Shown piece after piece: positions 40,020 through 52,116 of a DNA stretch of 64,000 bases. Positions within the stretch are counted from its first letter, which is position 1. Each line of letters starts with the position of its first letter. Source of the stretch: Sarcophilus harrisii (Eukaryota; Chordata; Mammalia; Dasyuromorphia; Dasyuridae). The DNA is taken from assembly GCF_902635505.1 (NCBI RefSeq), contig NC_045427.1, positions 619,559,165 through 619,623,164 on the forward strand, written 5' to 3'. Under the pieces are notes generated by a model. That model was given only the letters and a program-made list of their open reading frames with translations, made no database searches and had not been told where the DNA came from. A program made the position numbers and the translations under genes.

Positions 40020-41330
40020 TTCCCAGCTTTCTACCACTATTTTAATATTTCTCATCTCATCGTGTCTTCTATTTGGCCCATTCTAATTTTCAGGGAGTTT
40101 GTTGCTTAGGCAGGATTTTGTATCTCTTGTGCCAATCTGTTATTTCCAGTTCCAATTCATGCTTTCCACAGTTATCTTTTCTTTACCAGTTTATCCCTTC
40201 TGTATTCTCATTTCATTGATAAAAACCTTCCCACCTCTTTACAAAACTTCTTGCTTTATTTTTTCTTTGCAATTCTAGTTCAGTCTGTGCCCAAGTTGGG
40301 CTTTTCTTTGGGGCTTTGCTTATAGATATTTTGGAGTCATTATCTTCTTCTGGGTTTGTGCCTTGAATACGTCTGTCGCTCTAATAGCTTTTTTAAATGA
40401 TTGGGATTCTTTTTTTTTTCTTTGCTAATTTTTTCAGCCTGTTTTTCTGACTTCAGACTTCATATTATGTCTGGACTTTGTATATTTCTGGAGAGAAGAT
40501 CTAGAATGGCTTTTTAAAAAAGGATTATTGAGTGTTGTGTTATTCCATGTTCTTAGGGATAGCTTGGGATGAGAATCTGCAAGTTTCCATTTTCCCCTTA
40601 ATGTTCTAATCCAGGGCAAAGTGTGAATGCTAACCCCTGGTCTGAGCTCTGCAAATAAATGCCTGACTTAGGTGTGGGTCCGAACAACAGTTGACTATTG
40701 CAGGATTCGGTGTGCTTAAGAAGCTCTGTTGGTTAATACCAATGGAATTGAAGGTTCCTCTTAGGTCTAGGATTCCTGTCCTGGATATTTCCTCCAGAGT
40801 TCAGACTATGCTACATCCGGGAAATGAGCCAATTCTGCTACTGGGGTCAGAACCACACAACTTCTCTATGCTTTAGACCTCACTCTTAGTGCTTGTTTCC
40901 CTACTTCCTTTCCCCAAGTAACATTTACATTCAGGCCCCTTATTCAGTCAATTCTAGATCTGGGACCTAGAACCACGTAGTGGGTGATCAAGCTGCCAGA
41001 TGGCATCAGGTTCTAAAACTGCGCCCCAGGTATGGCTTGGAGACATCCCATTGCTCTGGTGCACAGCCTCACTCTGGGCCCTGGAGTGCTCTAGACAAAC
41101 CCGTGTTTCTTTCAGATTTCTTCTCTAATGTTCACACTCCTGATTCTGGGCAATTTCTCATCTCTAAAGCATCACACACTATTCATACTGACCATGTACT
41201 TTTACATTGCTCTCTGAACTATTCTCAACTTAAGTTTGTCTTTGAAAAGCAGCTATTACTTGGACTCTCACTAACAGCTTTTGTTTTGATGGAGAGGCCT
41301 GCACAATTTCCCTAAGTTCTCACTCCGTCC
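40020..41330 (-). repeat. Possible L1 5' region (5' UTR and ORF1 start), antisense
   Basis: 'tctttgctaattttttcagc' and 'ttctgacttcagacttcata', with long pyrimidine-rich sequence around them, resemble the antisense ORF1 start and 5' UTR of marsupial L1. This is from memory of the element and is not strongly supported. Confidence 0.35.
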
Positions 41331-41477
41331 TACTCTCTTTATCACCTCAGACCCCAGGATATTTCAGCTTGGCTCACAGATTACCTCCAAAGTTCACAAA
41401 GGCCTAAATGCCCTTATTACACTATGCAGTTTTAGAGTTGGGGATACCTAAGGAGGGAAGCGCCAGTATGATCTAGA

Positions 41478-41668
41478 CAGGGGTCCTCAAACTACGGCGG
41501 CGGACCAGATGCAGCAGCTGAGGACGATTATCCCCCTCACCCAGGGCTATGAAGTTTCTTTATTTTAAAAGCCCACAAAACAACGTTTTTGTTTTTACTA
41601 TAGTCTGGCCTTCCAACAGTCTGAGGGACAGTGAACTGGTCCCCTATTTAAAAAGTTTGAGGGTTCTG
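41478..41668 (+). mobile_element. Non-autonomous hAT transposon (OposCharlie-like MITE), copy 1
   Basis: The left terminal inverted repeat is CAGGGGTCCTCAAACT. The right end has 'agtttgagggttctg', a decayed partner. Its interior is the reverse complement of the second copy at 63404-63595, and the length (191 bp) is nearly equal. No transposase is encoded. Flanking 8-mers are no longer identical, so the target duplication has decayed. Confidence 0.8.
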
Positions 41669-41849
41669 AATTCTAGCAGGTTCTCTAAGAGACTGAAGCT
41701 TTTAGAGGTAGACTGGAGACTCCCAAGTTTAGAGATTTAGAAAAGGAAAATTGGCTCAGGAGGCATGAGATATTGATGAAAATAAAATTCTTTCTACTCA
41801 TTTCTGAATTAATATTTTAAAAGGACATAGATATTTAAAAAGGACAAAA

Positions 41850-42240
41850 GGTTTAAGAACAAGAAAAAGGGGATTAGGAAAAGCTTTCCAGAGCATATTG
41901 CACCTGAGCTGGTCTTGAAGGGAAGGAAGAACATTAACATCGAGTTGGGGGTATGGAGTGGTGGGGGTGGGAATAAAGTCTGCAGATGAAGGATCAGGAC
42001 AAGAGGAAGAGAGAAGGTCAGTAGCACTAAAACATAGAGAATGTGAAGTGGAGCCATAGATTTTAAGCCTGTAAAGAAAGGCTTGTCGGCAGGATGGAAG
42101 GCCTTGAATTCAAGAACCAATTTATGCATCAGGCAATGGGGAGTTTCCTGGGTGGAGTAACCTGATTAGAGTAATGCAGTTAGAAGATGATTTTTGGCAG
42201 TTGTGTGAAGATTATATTGGAGAGAGAATAGCCTGGAGGC
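41850..42240 (-). repeat. L2-like fragment, antisense
   Basis: 'agctggtcttgaagggaagg', 'aggccttgaattcaagaacc' and 'gggtggagtaacctgatt' keep the order of the antisense L2-like region seen at 12880-13290. Confidence 0.5.
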
Positions 42241-42449
42241 CTGAACTCGTGATTGCCTGCCCGATCTCATTTTTTCAGCCTGCCTCACCCTCCCCATTGC
42301 AGGTTTTCTGAATCTCAGGTTGTCCCCTTCACAAACTGCTCTTCATCTCCTACCCCACTCCTTGCGCTGTACTCTTTGGGATCCTCCCTTCTCAATCTTG
42401 CATCTTCTCATATTCAGCGAGACCAGCTCCCTCCTGATAATAGTCATTA

Positions 42450-42705
42450 CAAATAGCTAGCACTTTTATCATGCTTTAAGCATCACAAAGTGTGTTAAAA
42501 ATATGAGCTCATTTTATGCTCAAAATGACCCCAGGAAGGAGGTTACTATAACAATTATTTTCACTCTACAGCTGAGGAAATGGGGGCAGAGGTTACAGAA
42601 TTTGCTCATGCTTGCCCAGCTAGTAAGCGTCTGTGGTGGATTTGAACTCAGTTTTTCTCGACCGCAAGACTAATGCTCTATCCGCTGAGCCATCCCGTCC
42701 CCTCC
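42450..42705 (+). repeat. MIR-type SINE, sense
   Basis: 'aaatagctagcacttttatc', 'ctacagctgaggaaatgggg', 'gcccagctagtaagcgtctg' and 'ctctatccgctgagccatcc' mark an almost full core. Confidence 0.7.
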
Positions 42706-43521
42706 ATGCTGTCTGTCAGCTGCTTTTGCCCTCAAGGACCATGTGGAATGCAGGTTTCCTTCTCTTATTGGATGGGCAGGCTACGGCTGTGTGGGACTTG
42801 GACCAGTTCTGAACATCCCTGGCTAGCGACACTTGGGACTTGGCCCTTGGCTTCCTCTGGCTAGGATCTGCCAGCGTTGGAACTGCTTATTGGGGCCAGT
42901 CTGCTTTGCCACAGCTGGCTCCCAGTAATCTCTGTTAGAGCATGTTTGCCTCAGTGGCCCTGTGCTTCCCATGTCAGATCCACGTCACAGTGACAGCTGA
43001 AGGTCAGGGGCCCCCGGAGGACACTGCTAGGAGCCCGGTGCAAGTCCAAGGCTGATTCTTGTGCTGGGGGCAGGCGGAACGTTAGGGGGGGCTGCCAGCC
43101 CAGGGCAAGGACCCTCCTGGAGGGGCAGCCATCCTCCCGGAGGGCTTTGGCCCCTGGCTTTGCTCCCCCCTCTTGGCTCTGTTTCCTGCCCTGCCCTTTT
43201 CAGGTCAATCCTTGGGGTGTGAGTTAAAAATAACCATCTTACCATCACAGGCTGGAGACTCTTAAAGAGATGGCTGGGCATAAGGCCCAGCTTGGACTCA
43301 AGGAATTTGGCCTCTCAAATGTCTAGTCCCTGAGGACTTCTTGGTGGTAGCTGTAGCCCAAAGGGCAACCCCTGCCTTTTGCCTGTTCTTTGGATAGCTG
43401 CAGATCATAAGAGAGTGAGCTGACGGTGACTGAGACATGCCAGCGACGATGTCCCCAAGTGCCAGAGGACTGACTCTTTAACCCTGAGTGGGATTTGACT
43501 GATTATAATTAAGGGGACTAC

Positions 43522-43725
43522 AGGGACAGCTGGGCAGTGCGATGGGTAGAGCACCTGCCCTGGAATCAGGAATCAAATCCGACCTCAGACACTTAGTAAC
43601 TGTGTGACCTTCATGTAAAGGATGAGCTGGACAAGGAAAGGGCCAGTATCTTTGCCGAGAAAATCCCAAATGGGGACATGGAGAGGCAACCACGGCTGAA
43701 ACGACTCAACAACCTCACAATTGTG
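43522..43725 (+). repeat. Marsupial tRNA-headed SINE, sense
   Basis: 'ggacagctgggcagtgcgat', 'gacctcagacacttagtaac', 'gaaaatcccaaatgggg' and 'ctgaaacgactcaacaac'. The A-rich end is lost. Confidence 0.75.
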
Positions 43726-45054
43726 AATTAAACCCAAATTAAATGAAAGGATCTTCCTTAATTTACTTTTCCTATGTGATTACCCCAGCTTAGGCAGGAT
43801 GCTCTCCTCACTGCTCTTGGTTCATCAGGTACATTCCATTTTTGCTCATGTTGTTCCTCCACCTAAAATGTACGTCCCCTTTCCCTCTAGTTCCTTCTCA
43901 ATCTTCCAGGTCCAGCTCGGATACATCATTTATAGACTGAATTCCAAATTCCAAAAGTTTGTTAAATCCAGTCTTGTTGCAAATCAATTAACAGCAATTT
44001 TTTAAAAATCCCATATTAAGCACCTACTAAGTGCCAAGCACCATAAGTTCTGCAGATAGATATAGTCGTAAAGGAAACTTTCACACAGTAAGTCTTAGCT
44101 TGCTGCCACCTCTTGCCCCCTCTCCTACTCAATTGCGAGCTCCAGAGGCAGCAGAGGGGAGCACAGGGCTGGACACAGCAGCGGTAAATAAAGACTTGTT
44201 GACTGACAGTAGCTTGTTTGTTAGGTGAGAGGTAACTATCAGCTCCCTGAAGGGAGGGACTCTAAAGTTTGTCTCTTTTTCTCATAGCACTGACATATAG
44301 GAGACATTTAGTAAATGCTTGCCATATTGATAAAGGTGGTGAAGTTTGGGAGGAGAAAGAACATCGTCTATGGACGTTTGACAGTTGGCAAGTGTGATAA
44401 CAGCAGGGTTTGGGATTTGGGGTGTTCACGTATTCATTCTGCTATCTGGATGAGCTTGTGCAGGTTTCTGCACCTGAAAAATAAAGAAGCTACCATAGGT
44501 AAATCCAGTGTGTCTTTCAGTTTGTAAAGGTACGATCCTATGTCATTTAACCTGAGTCTTGTGCAAAATGGGAATCCCAATGCTCTTACCTTATAGAGCT
44601 GTTGCAGACATGTATGTACATTAAGGAAGGCTAATGGGATTAAACCATTATATACCCTTAGTTCGGTTTCCAGACACAGGGAGAATCAAGCTGCTCATCT
44701 TGTTAGTGAAGTTCAAATGATTTCCTTTCCAAACATATTATCTTATACCTGTCAGTCACAGAGTACATTTGTCCTTATCTCAGTCTCCCAAGATAGAGCT
44801 TCCTGCACTTTCCCTCTCCTGCTATTTGATTGCTCAGAGGAACTGAGCATCTTTGGGATTTCACTTTTTCTCCTGTTCTGTAAGTATATAAGAATGGCCA
44901 CGTTGGTTCAAGCAACTTGGGCTCCTTTAGGTATCAGTGGCCTTGTATGACGTATTGTGGTTGGGTCTGGCTGGATTCTCTGACATCCTCTTGAAAGATT
45001 AGCCAGGGATGTTTTCATTAGTGGATATTCATAACTTTTGTCATTCATCGATTT

Positions 45055-45960
45055 GATGAAAACTTTTTTGAACAATGTTCTCTTATTCTTCTTCCCCACA
45101 CTAACCTTTTTCTACAGCAGAGGAAAAGTCTTGGTTTTGGAAATAGAGGAGTTCTTTTAATTTTTGACCATGCTAGTCCCTAAGCCTTTAAATTTATTTA
45201 TTTATCTCTAAATTCTCTAGGATAATGGAATTACCAAGGTTCTTGCCCACATGGACTTTCTTAAGCACAGCCTTTCCTATTCTCAACCTCCATCTTAATA
45301 TTTGAGGATTTGGTAAATGACTTTCCCTTATCAGTGGCTTCCCTTTGCCACCAGCAGTAAATACAAAATCCTATCCTTGGCATTCAAAGCCCTCTACAAC
45401 CTAGCCCCCTTTCTAGTCTTCTTACACCTTATTCCCCAGGACATGGGCCTCCACAAACAAGCCACTTCATCTTAGTTCTGGGCATTTTCTCTGGTTGTCT
45501 GCCACATCTGCAATCTCTCCCTCCTTCACTCCAACTACTGATCTCCATGATTTCAAGCCTCCACTAAATCCCACCTTCTCCAGAAGACTTTCCCCAAGCC
45601 AATTCCAGTGCCTTCTTTTAATTATTTTTAAATTCTTTTCATTATTTCTTGCTTATACTGCAGTTTGTTTTGTATCTATCTTTTTGAACATTGTTATAGT
45701 AAGCTCCTTGAGGGCAGGGACTGACTTTTGTTTCTCTGCAGATTCTTAATGCTTGGATCATAGTAGGCACTTAATAGATAGTTACTGAACTTATTGGATT
45801 GGGTTGAAATCCAACATATTATAAATTTCAATCAAGTTCCTTCAGAGTGTTTGTCTTCTTGGGCCAAAAAAATTCAATCTTTTTAGTTCTTTTGCAGTCA
45901 TTAGCCTTTCTTCCTTCCCTTCGGAACTGTGTCTTTCTCTAGATTTCCTCTAGTTCCCAT
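45055..45960 (+). repeat. Left copy of an order-conserved duplicated segment (with L2-like repeat inside)
   Basis: Block A (about 45055-45245: 'ttgaacaatgttctcttat', 'tcttggttttggaaatagag') and block B (about 45790-45960: 'ttattggattgggttgaaat', 'ttcaatctttttagttctt') both reappear in the same order and orientation at 46518-47645. An L2-like region lies between A and B. Confidence 0.65.
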
Positions 45961-46517
45961 AAACCTTCTTGAAATTTCAGCATATGTTACACAAAATTCT
46001 AGGGGTTGATATACCACAATTTTCTCTAGATAAAAAAAAATGATGTTATTTCCAAAATTCTTCTCTCCCAGGGAATTTACAAAAAATATTTTTTAATTCA
46101 GAAAATTGGTCTGTTTCTCTATGAAATTCTCTGACTTTAGTTTCCTAAACTTTCCCAACCAAAATAAACAAAAAACAATCTTTCCTTTAGTATTATTCTG
46201 AAGATTTTAGACAATAGCCTTTGGTGTGGCTCTTTGAAAGTCTAAATAGACTGCTAACACTGTCTCTTCCTATGGATATGCTTATTTATCTATTGAAAGA
46301 GTCAGGGTGAATCAGTGAGACAAAATTTCCTATCCTTGATTTATATTAATGAACACAATAAGGATTGCAGTTTTAGCTTATTATTCTATATGCAAGTTCC
46401 TACAAGGAGTAAATTAATCATATAGATGGAAATCCTTTGACCTAATTCCAATGGCTCTGTATCTCTACTGTGCTTTAGTTCAGAGAGGCACTGACTTAGT
46501 TTGCTTGACATTCTGGC

Positions 46518-47645
46518 ATGGAAATTTTTTTGAACAACATTCTCTTATCCTTCTTCCCCACCACTAACTCTTTTCTACAGCAGAGTTCTTGGTTTTGGAA
46601 ATAGAGGACCTTTGTTTAATTGTTGACTGTGCTAGCCCATGAGCCTCTAAATTTATTTATCTAGCTCCAACTTCTCTTGGATAATGGATTTATCAAGGTT
46701 CTGAGATAGTATCGAGGTCCTTGATCTCTTTTGGTTTTCCAGTCACCTCAGTTGTCTTATGGATGCCTTTACAGGGTACTTCAGCTATGTTTTCCTTGGT
46801 GTGGGTACAAAGTCACTGGGACCTCTCAGAATTTAGCTTGGAAGATCCTTAATACAGAGTTCATCATTTTTCCAGCATGATAGAATTTATTCAATGGTTG
46901 AGGTCTGGTGGTATAGTCTTTGCGATTCTAGGGTTTCTTCTGTTGAAGAAGAGAAATGATAGGAGCTTTTGAGTATTTAAAAGAGTATTATGAAAACGGG
47001 ATTAAGATTTGTTTTTCTTGAAGTTGTGAAACACATTTAGACTTGATGAAAGGAAGAAATTCCTCATGAGTTATCCTAGAATGGAGTGGGCTGACTCAAG
47101 AAGTTATTTTCGAGTACAGGCTGGGCTTGCCATTTGACAGATTTATGCTAAAGGGATTCTTGTTCAGATAAGGCATGTGTTGTACTAGATGGCTGCTAAG
47201 GTTCCTTTCAATTCTGAGATTCAGGGATACCTTAATGAAGCTTAAAGAGCAGGACTTAATTATCAAACAGAAACCCTTCATAGTTTAGGTCCGAAATGAA
47301 AGACAACCCCTGAATTCTAGTATTTTTAAAAAATACAAAGGGATCTCTGCTTTGTACATATTTGTTTACATGTAGTTAGATTGTAAACTCCTTGAGGGCA
47401 GGCAGGGCCTGATTTTTGTTTCTTTGGGATCTCTTGTACTTGGAATATAGTAGACACTTAATAAATATTTACTGAACTTATTGGATTAGATTGAAATCCA
47501 ATACATTAAAATTTTCAGTCAGGTTCCTTCAGAGCAATTTCCTTCCTGGGCCAAAGAATTTCAATCTTTTTAGTTCTTTTGCAGGCATAAGTTTTCCTCC
47601 TTTCCCTTAGGAACTGTGTCCTCCTCTGGATTTCCATTTTGGTTC
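46518..47645 (+). repeat. Right copy of the duplicated segment (with L3/CR1 tail and L2 end inside)
   Basis: Block A' is at about 46518-46702 and block B' at about 47480-47645. Between them are an L3/CR1-like 3' end (about 47040-47225, 'actagatggctgctaaggtt') and an L2 end (about 47350-47480). The two copies differ in the internal repeats. Confidence 0.65.
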
Positions 47646-49234
47646 TTGAATGAAAACAGTAACAAACAATCGCCTTAATAATGCAGTTCCCAGGACTCTA
47701 CTGTGGAAGACTGACTCAAGCCCTGGAACAGCCCAGGACTCCTGTCCATCCTGTTCCAGTCTGGCCAGGGAGCTTGCGATAACCATGCTGATGCCCCAGC
47801 TTCTAATGGGCTTTAAAAGGCACGAATTGCAAGGCAGTGATGGCAGCCCCATTACAGCTCCTGTGTGTGTGGGTTTTGTCCCGTTACCTATTGGGTCTTT
47901 TTCTCAGAAGAGTACTGGCTCCAGCCAGAGCATACGCCTGGTTACATGGACTTCCATTTCTGGCTAACTTCCTCATTGTGGTCGCTAGACTTCAAGCTTT
48001 CCTAGCCTCAGCTCCAGGGTTCCCACTATGATGCTCCTGGCCCCTGTCCAGGATTATCCCACTCTGACCCACCCAACGCAGGCTTTACTTTGTTTTAGGG
48101 GACTTGTTCTATTTATACTGATCTCACCCTGTCCCTCTGATGCTCACTCAGGAAGGGACCTGGACTTCTGTAGAAATGGACATCTAGGGAACTAATCTTG
48201 AGAGGGTCAATTCCTGGTCACTTGAAACTAAAGGAAAGGAGGGGAGTGTTGACCTAGATCTGGAATCCTAGCTCTTTATTTGTTAGATAAAGTGGGTTTC
48301 CAAAGGGGTGTATTTTGCCCAAATCCCTAAGTAATACGTGTCAGGAAGCCACGAACCCAGATCCCTGGATTCTCCTCCAGGCTCTATTCCACATTTCAGG
48401 GAGTGCAGGGAAGCGTCACCAGCCAGTGCCGGCTAGGGTTAAATTCAAAAGGTGTAACGGGCTGGCTGCTGGTTTAGGGGCTACTTGTGTTCATGACTGA
48501 AAATAATGCAAAGAGCAAGAAATGAAGGCAGGATGGCAGAGGTAAGCGCTCTGGGTGTGGCAGCTCAAGGCCACTAATCCGGGGTCACAGTGAAGTCTGA
48601 TGAGATCTAACCAAACCTCTCCGTCCTTCCCTTCTCTCAGTCTCCCAGAGGCACACGGATGGTCAAGGCTGCCCTCTTGTGGTGGGCCGGACAAATAGTC
48701 AGGAAGGAGAGCTCCTGGTGCTCTCGGTGCTCCCCTGGGAGTCAGCGTCTCCTTGGCTCGGTCTGTGGGCCCAGAAGCACCAGCTCCGCCTTTGTGCCCT
48801 TCCCACGCAGCTCACATCTTTCAGACTCGGGTGGGGAGATGCTCAGATTCTTGGGCAGAATCTGTCGGCTGTCCCTCAACAGAGGGGTTGTGTCTGGCAT
48901 GGGGCTCTGGATGAAGCCGGCATCAAACACCTGCCACTCAGAGGACTGGACAGCTTCAGCCTCTGGACAAACATCCCCACTGGGAAACAGCTCAAAAGCT
49001 ACATGCTTTTACTCACTTAAGGAACAATGATGAAATCAGTTCTGCTGAGTCCCATCAGTGTGTCCCACTTTTGACGGGCTGCTTCCTTCTGGTGGTTCTC
49101 ATCTCTTACATAAAGAGAGACAGAGTTCATGGTTCGCTCTAGCAAGAGCTGACTTGGGTTGCTCCTTTTCTAAAGCGTAGAGAAGTAGAGCTTAAGGAAG
49201 CATTCTAGCACCAGCACTTTGAGAGAGTGTGACT

Positions 49235-49400
49235 CACAAGAGAACGCTGGATCTGGGGTCATGGGATGGATGTAGGGTCAGCTCCTGGCTTTCCCACTGA
49301 TTGCCTGTGACCTCTGGTCTGTCTCCTCATCTGTGAAACAAGCAGGTTGAAACTGGACGACCTCTGGTGTCCCTTCCAGCTCTGGTTATATGAAGATAGG
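49235..49400 (+). repeat. CORE-SINE with L3/CR1-like tail
   Basis: 'gtcagctcctggctttccca', 'ctcctcatctgtgaaacaag' and 'ctggacgacctctggtgtcc' show the same structure as the SINE at 21350-21505. Confidence 0.5.
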
Positions 49401-49799
49401 TAGATTTTGAAGCAAGAACAAATATAAATAGGTATCTACTAATAGTGACACATCAGCTTTTTTTTTTTTTTTTTTAAGAAGAAAGAGAAAAATTTTCAAA
49501 AAGAACAAACTTTCTGACCAGACTAGAATTTGATTGAATAAAAAAAGTGTATTGGATTTCCAATACTAAATAATAAACATGAAATTGTTTTTTAAAAGGC
49601 CATGGAGTATACAGCATATACTACAGAAAAGCTGGGGAGGGGGGAGAAAGAAAAGAAAAATGTGTACAGAAAGGAAGAATTCTACATAGTCCTTCAGCTT
49701 CTCCTATATCAGATTAATAAATCAATATACAGATTTGCTTCAAATTGTTATGAAGAAAGCTGTTATTCCACAGCTTAACCATCACCCTAGAGCATATAC

Positions 49800-52116
49800 A
49801 ATGTTTCAGGTTCAAAATCACAGGATAATGTAAGAAAATGTATTAAATGGTGAAAAAAGTGTAATACAGAATATACGCTAACTAGAATAAAACATTTTTC
49901 GTTTTCTTGTTTAACCTTTAAAAAAAACCAACTTTGAACAGTTGTTTAAAAATAAGCCATCATTGAAAAATACATCCCACCTTGGCCCCCTTCCCAATTT
50001 CATGGCAGTATTAATCCCCAGGGATGTTACAACAGTGCAGCAATATTCACAGAGCCACCATTTTAGAATCCTGGGTGTACATTTCTTTGGGCAAAAAGTT
50101 AAGACATCTGCAAGGTAAACACTATCACCCTCGTCCACCCTCACTGGAGCAAAGAGAGGGCTAGATGTTATTTTCAACCTTCTAGCTTATCGATATTCCT
50201 GAATACTGTCGATGGAATGTGGGATCAGCTGGTCCAGAGACGGGGGTTCCAATGCTGTACTTTTCATTGCCTCAGGATAATAAAGAGTTCATCATTTAGA
50301 AAAGTGCACAAAAAATCCAGAAAATGAGGAAAAAATCTTTTTTACAAGGAAGTTTAAAACCCAAGCCAAGCGGGTTGGTGGGCTGATTAGTGGGTGCCGC
50401 CCTCACTGGCTGACTTGATGGCTGGTCGTCCTCTCCCACGGCAGGCCATTGGTTAGTTACAGGGCACAAGTGAGTCCACTGCCCTCATTCCTACCGATCC
50501 GAGAACCCTCAGCTGCTGAAGCATGCCGGTGAGGGTCAGAGAGCAGAGCGTGGCTGGAATCGGCCCCTACTTGGGGAGCAAGCCGCTAGATAGACCTCTT
50601 CACCCCTTCACTCAAGACACTGAGGAAGCACGACCTCACTCAGAATCTGATTTCCAAGTTCATTCTTCGTGGAAACTTCTATGTCTTTGTTTTCCTTGCA
50701 ACAAAAGATTACAACACAGCTGACACGGATGTTTCATGAGAAACTTCAATTTTCAGGGAGACTTCTTTTCTCTGGTTCTGGCTAAAGGCTGGTTAAGGGG
50801 AACTTAGAAACGGGTAATAGGAGAGGAGGAAATTCTACCAGGCTGACTGCTCCATCAGGCTCTCCTTTCCTCGGCCTCAAGAGCAGAAGGGTAAGACTTG
50901 GATCCCCAAACTTATCTCGCTCTGCAGGTGGTTTAAGCTCTGGCTTCTTCAGGGACCTTGAAGTTGTTGCAAGCAGCCTGGGGTAAGAGGCGCGGGCTCT
51001 ATGCTTTGAGGTCTTGCTCCCTTTCTATCTGAAAGATAATTAAAAATCAGCATTGCTGGCGAAAAGCTGGACGGCTATGCTGACCTTCATCTTGGAGATG
51101 TCATCTAGGACACTTCTAGAAATCCGCCGTCAAATCTTGCAGCAAAACTTTCCCAGCTTGGAAATGCAGCCCCTGGAGCTCCAACTAATTCCTCACGAGG
51201 AGCTCTTGGCTGAGGAAAGAGGCATTAAGCACGAGGGATCTCTGTGGCCAAGCTGCCTTTATTCCAAGGCCCGCCACGTGCGAAGAGCATTTCTTAACCA
51301 AATTCGAATGAGACTGACTGCAAATTAAAGCAACAGAGGCTGGGATGTGACAAGGAAGAACATTAAAAAAAATGCTTCCGATTCCTGCAGGACTCTGGAA
51401 GAGAGGACACAGACTGAGACAACCCTGGGGCCTTCCGCGGCCCTTCCATGCCCTTCACTGCCCCCCGCCCTCCCCATCCCCCCCCACACTGAAGCTGCAC
51501 AAAAGTGACAAACCTGTCAATGTTACATCGCATTCAAATAGATCTGTAATCTCGCGGGGATGAGAGGAGAAAGTCAGGCCTTTAATAATGATGATAAAAA
51601 AATAACAATAATAGAAAAGCTTACAAACAGCCCCGCGTGAGGCCCGGCCGCTGGCGGAGGGCGGGCCCTCGGAATAAGAGCGGCTCAGGGCCCGGGACAG
51701 GCCGCGCCGCAGGCAGGGTTCCCACACACAGAGGCGAGCAGAGGCCGGGCCGGGGACGGCACTCGCTGCTCTTCCTTTGGGATTACAGGAAGGCTCCCTT
51801 AAACAAACATAAAACAAAATACGAAACAGGCGAGTTGTACGCCAACGCCCATGTCCGACACTCTGATCTAAGGCCTCGGGCGCCGGCGCATCTCCGCTGA
51901 CCTGGCCCTGGGCGCCTGCGAATGGCGCTGCCGCTGCGGGCGGCCTCGGGGCAGAGGGCCCGGTCTGCCCCGCCGCGCCGAGCCGGGCGCCCTCAGCGGA
52001 CGCCCTGCCCCGTGGCGGACGCCCGGCCGTCCTCTCTCACTCTGTACAGTTCCTCCTTTCCAAGGCCGAGTCCCCGGCTCCGGGGGCGGGCGAGGAGTCC
52101 GGTCCCGCGCGGGCGC
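49800..52116 (-). other. NEO1: Probable NEO1 3' UTR
   Basis: Sequence 3' of the NEO1 stop on the minus strand is largely free of recognised repeats down to about 49.8 kb. That fits a 3' UTR of roughly 2.2-2.3 kb. I see no canonical minus-strand AATAAA near the distal end. One occurs at about 51257-51262, and a weak AATACA variant occurs at about 49837. The end point is therefore a guess. The first 500 bases after the stop are extremely CpG-rich. Confidence 0.4.

Larger units (their letters stand above)
24576..49799. other. HCN4-NEO1 intergenic region, no gene seen
   Basis: About 25 kb separates the presumed 3' ends of two convergent genes. All frames above 100 codons here fall in repeats or lack recognisable domains. 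Repeats listed below account for much of it. Stretches with little that I recognise are about 36610-38220, 38670-39150, 42710-43500 and 47650-49230. Within the first, 37320-37960 looks unique and G/C-moderate and holds an X-box-like motif (see findings). Since the genes converge, a promoter here would serve only unannotated transcripts, but distal enhancers remain possible. Confidence 0.7.
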
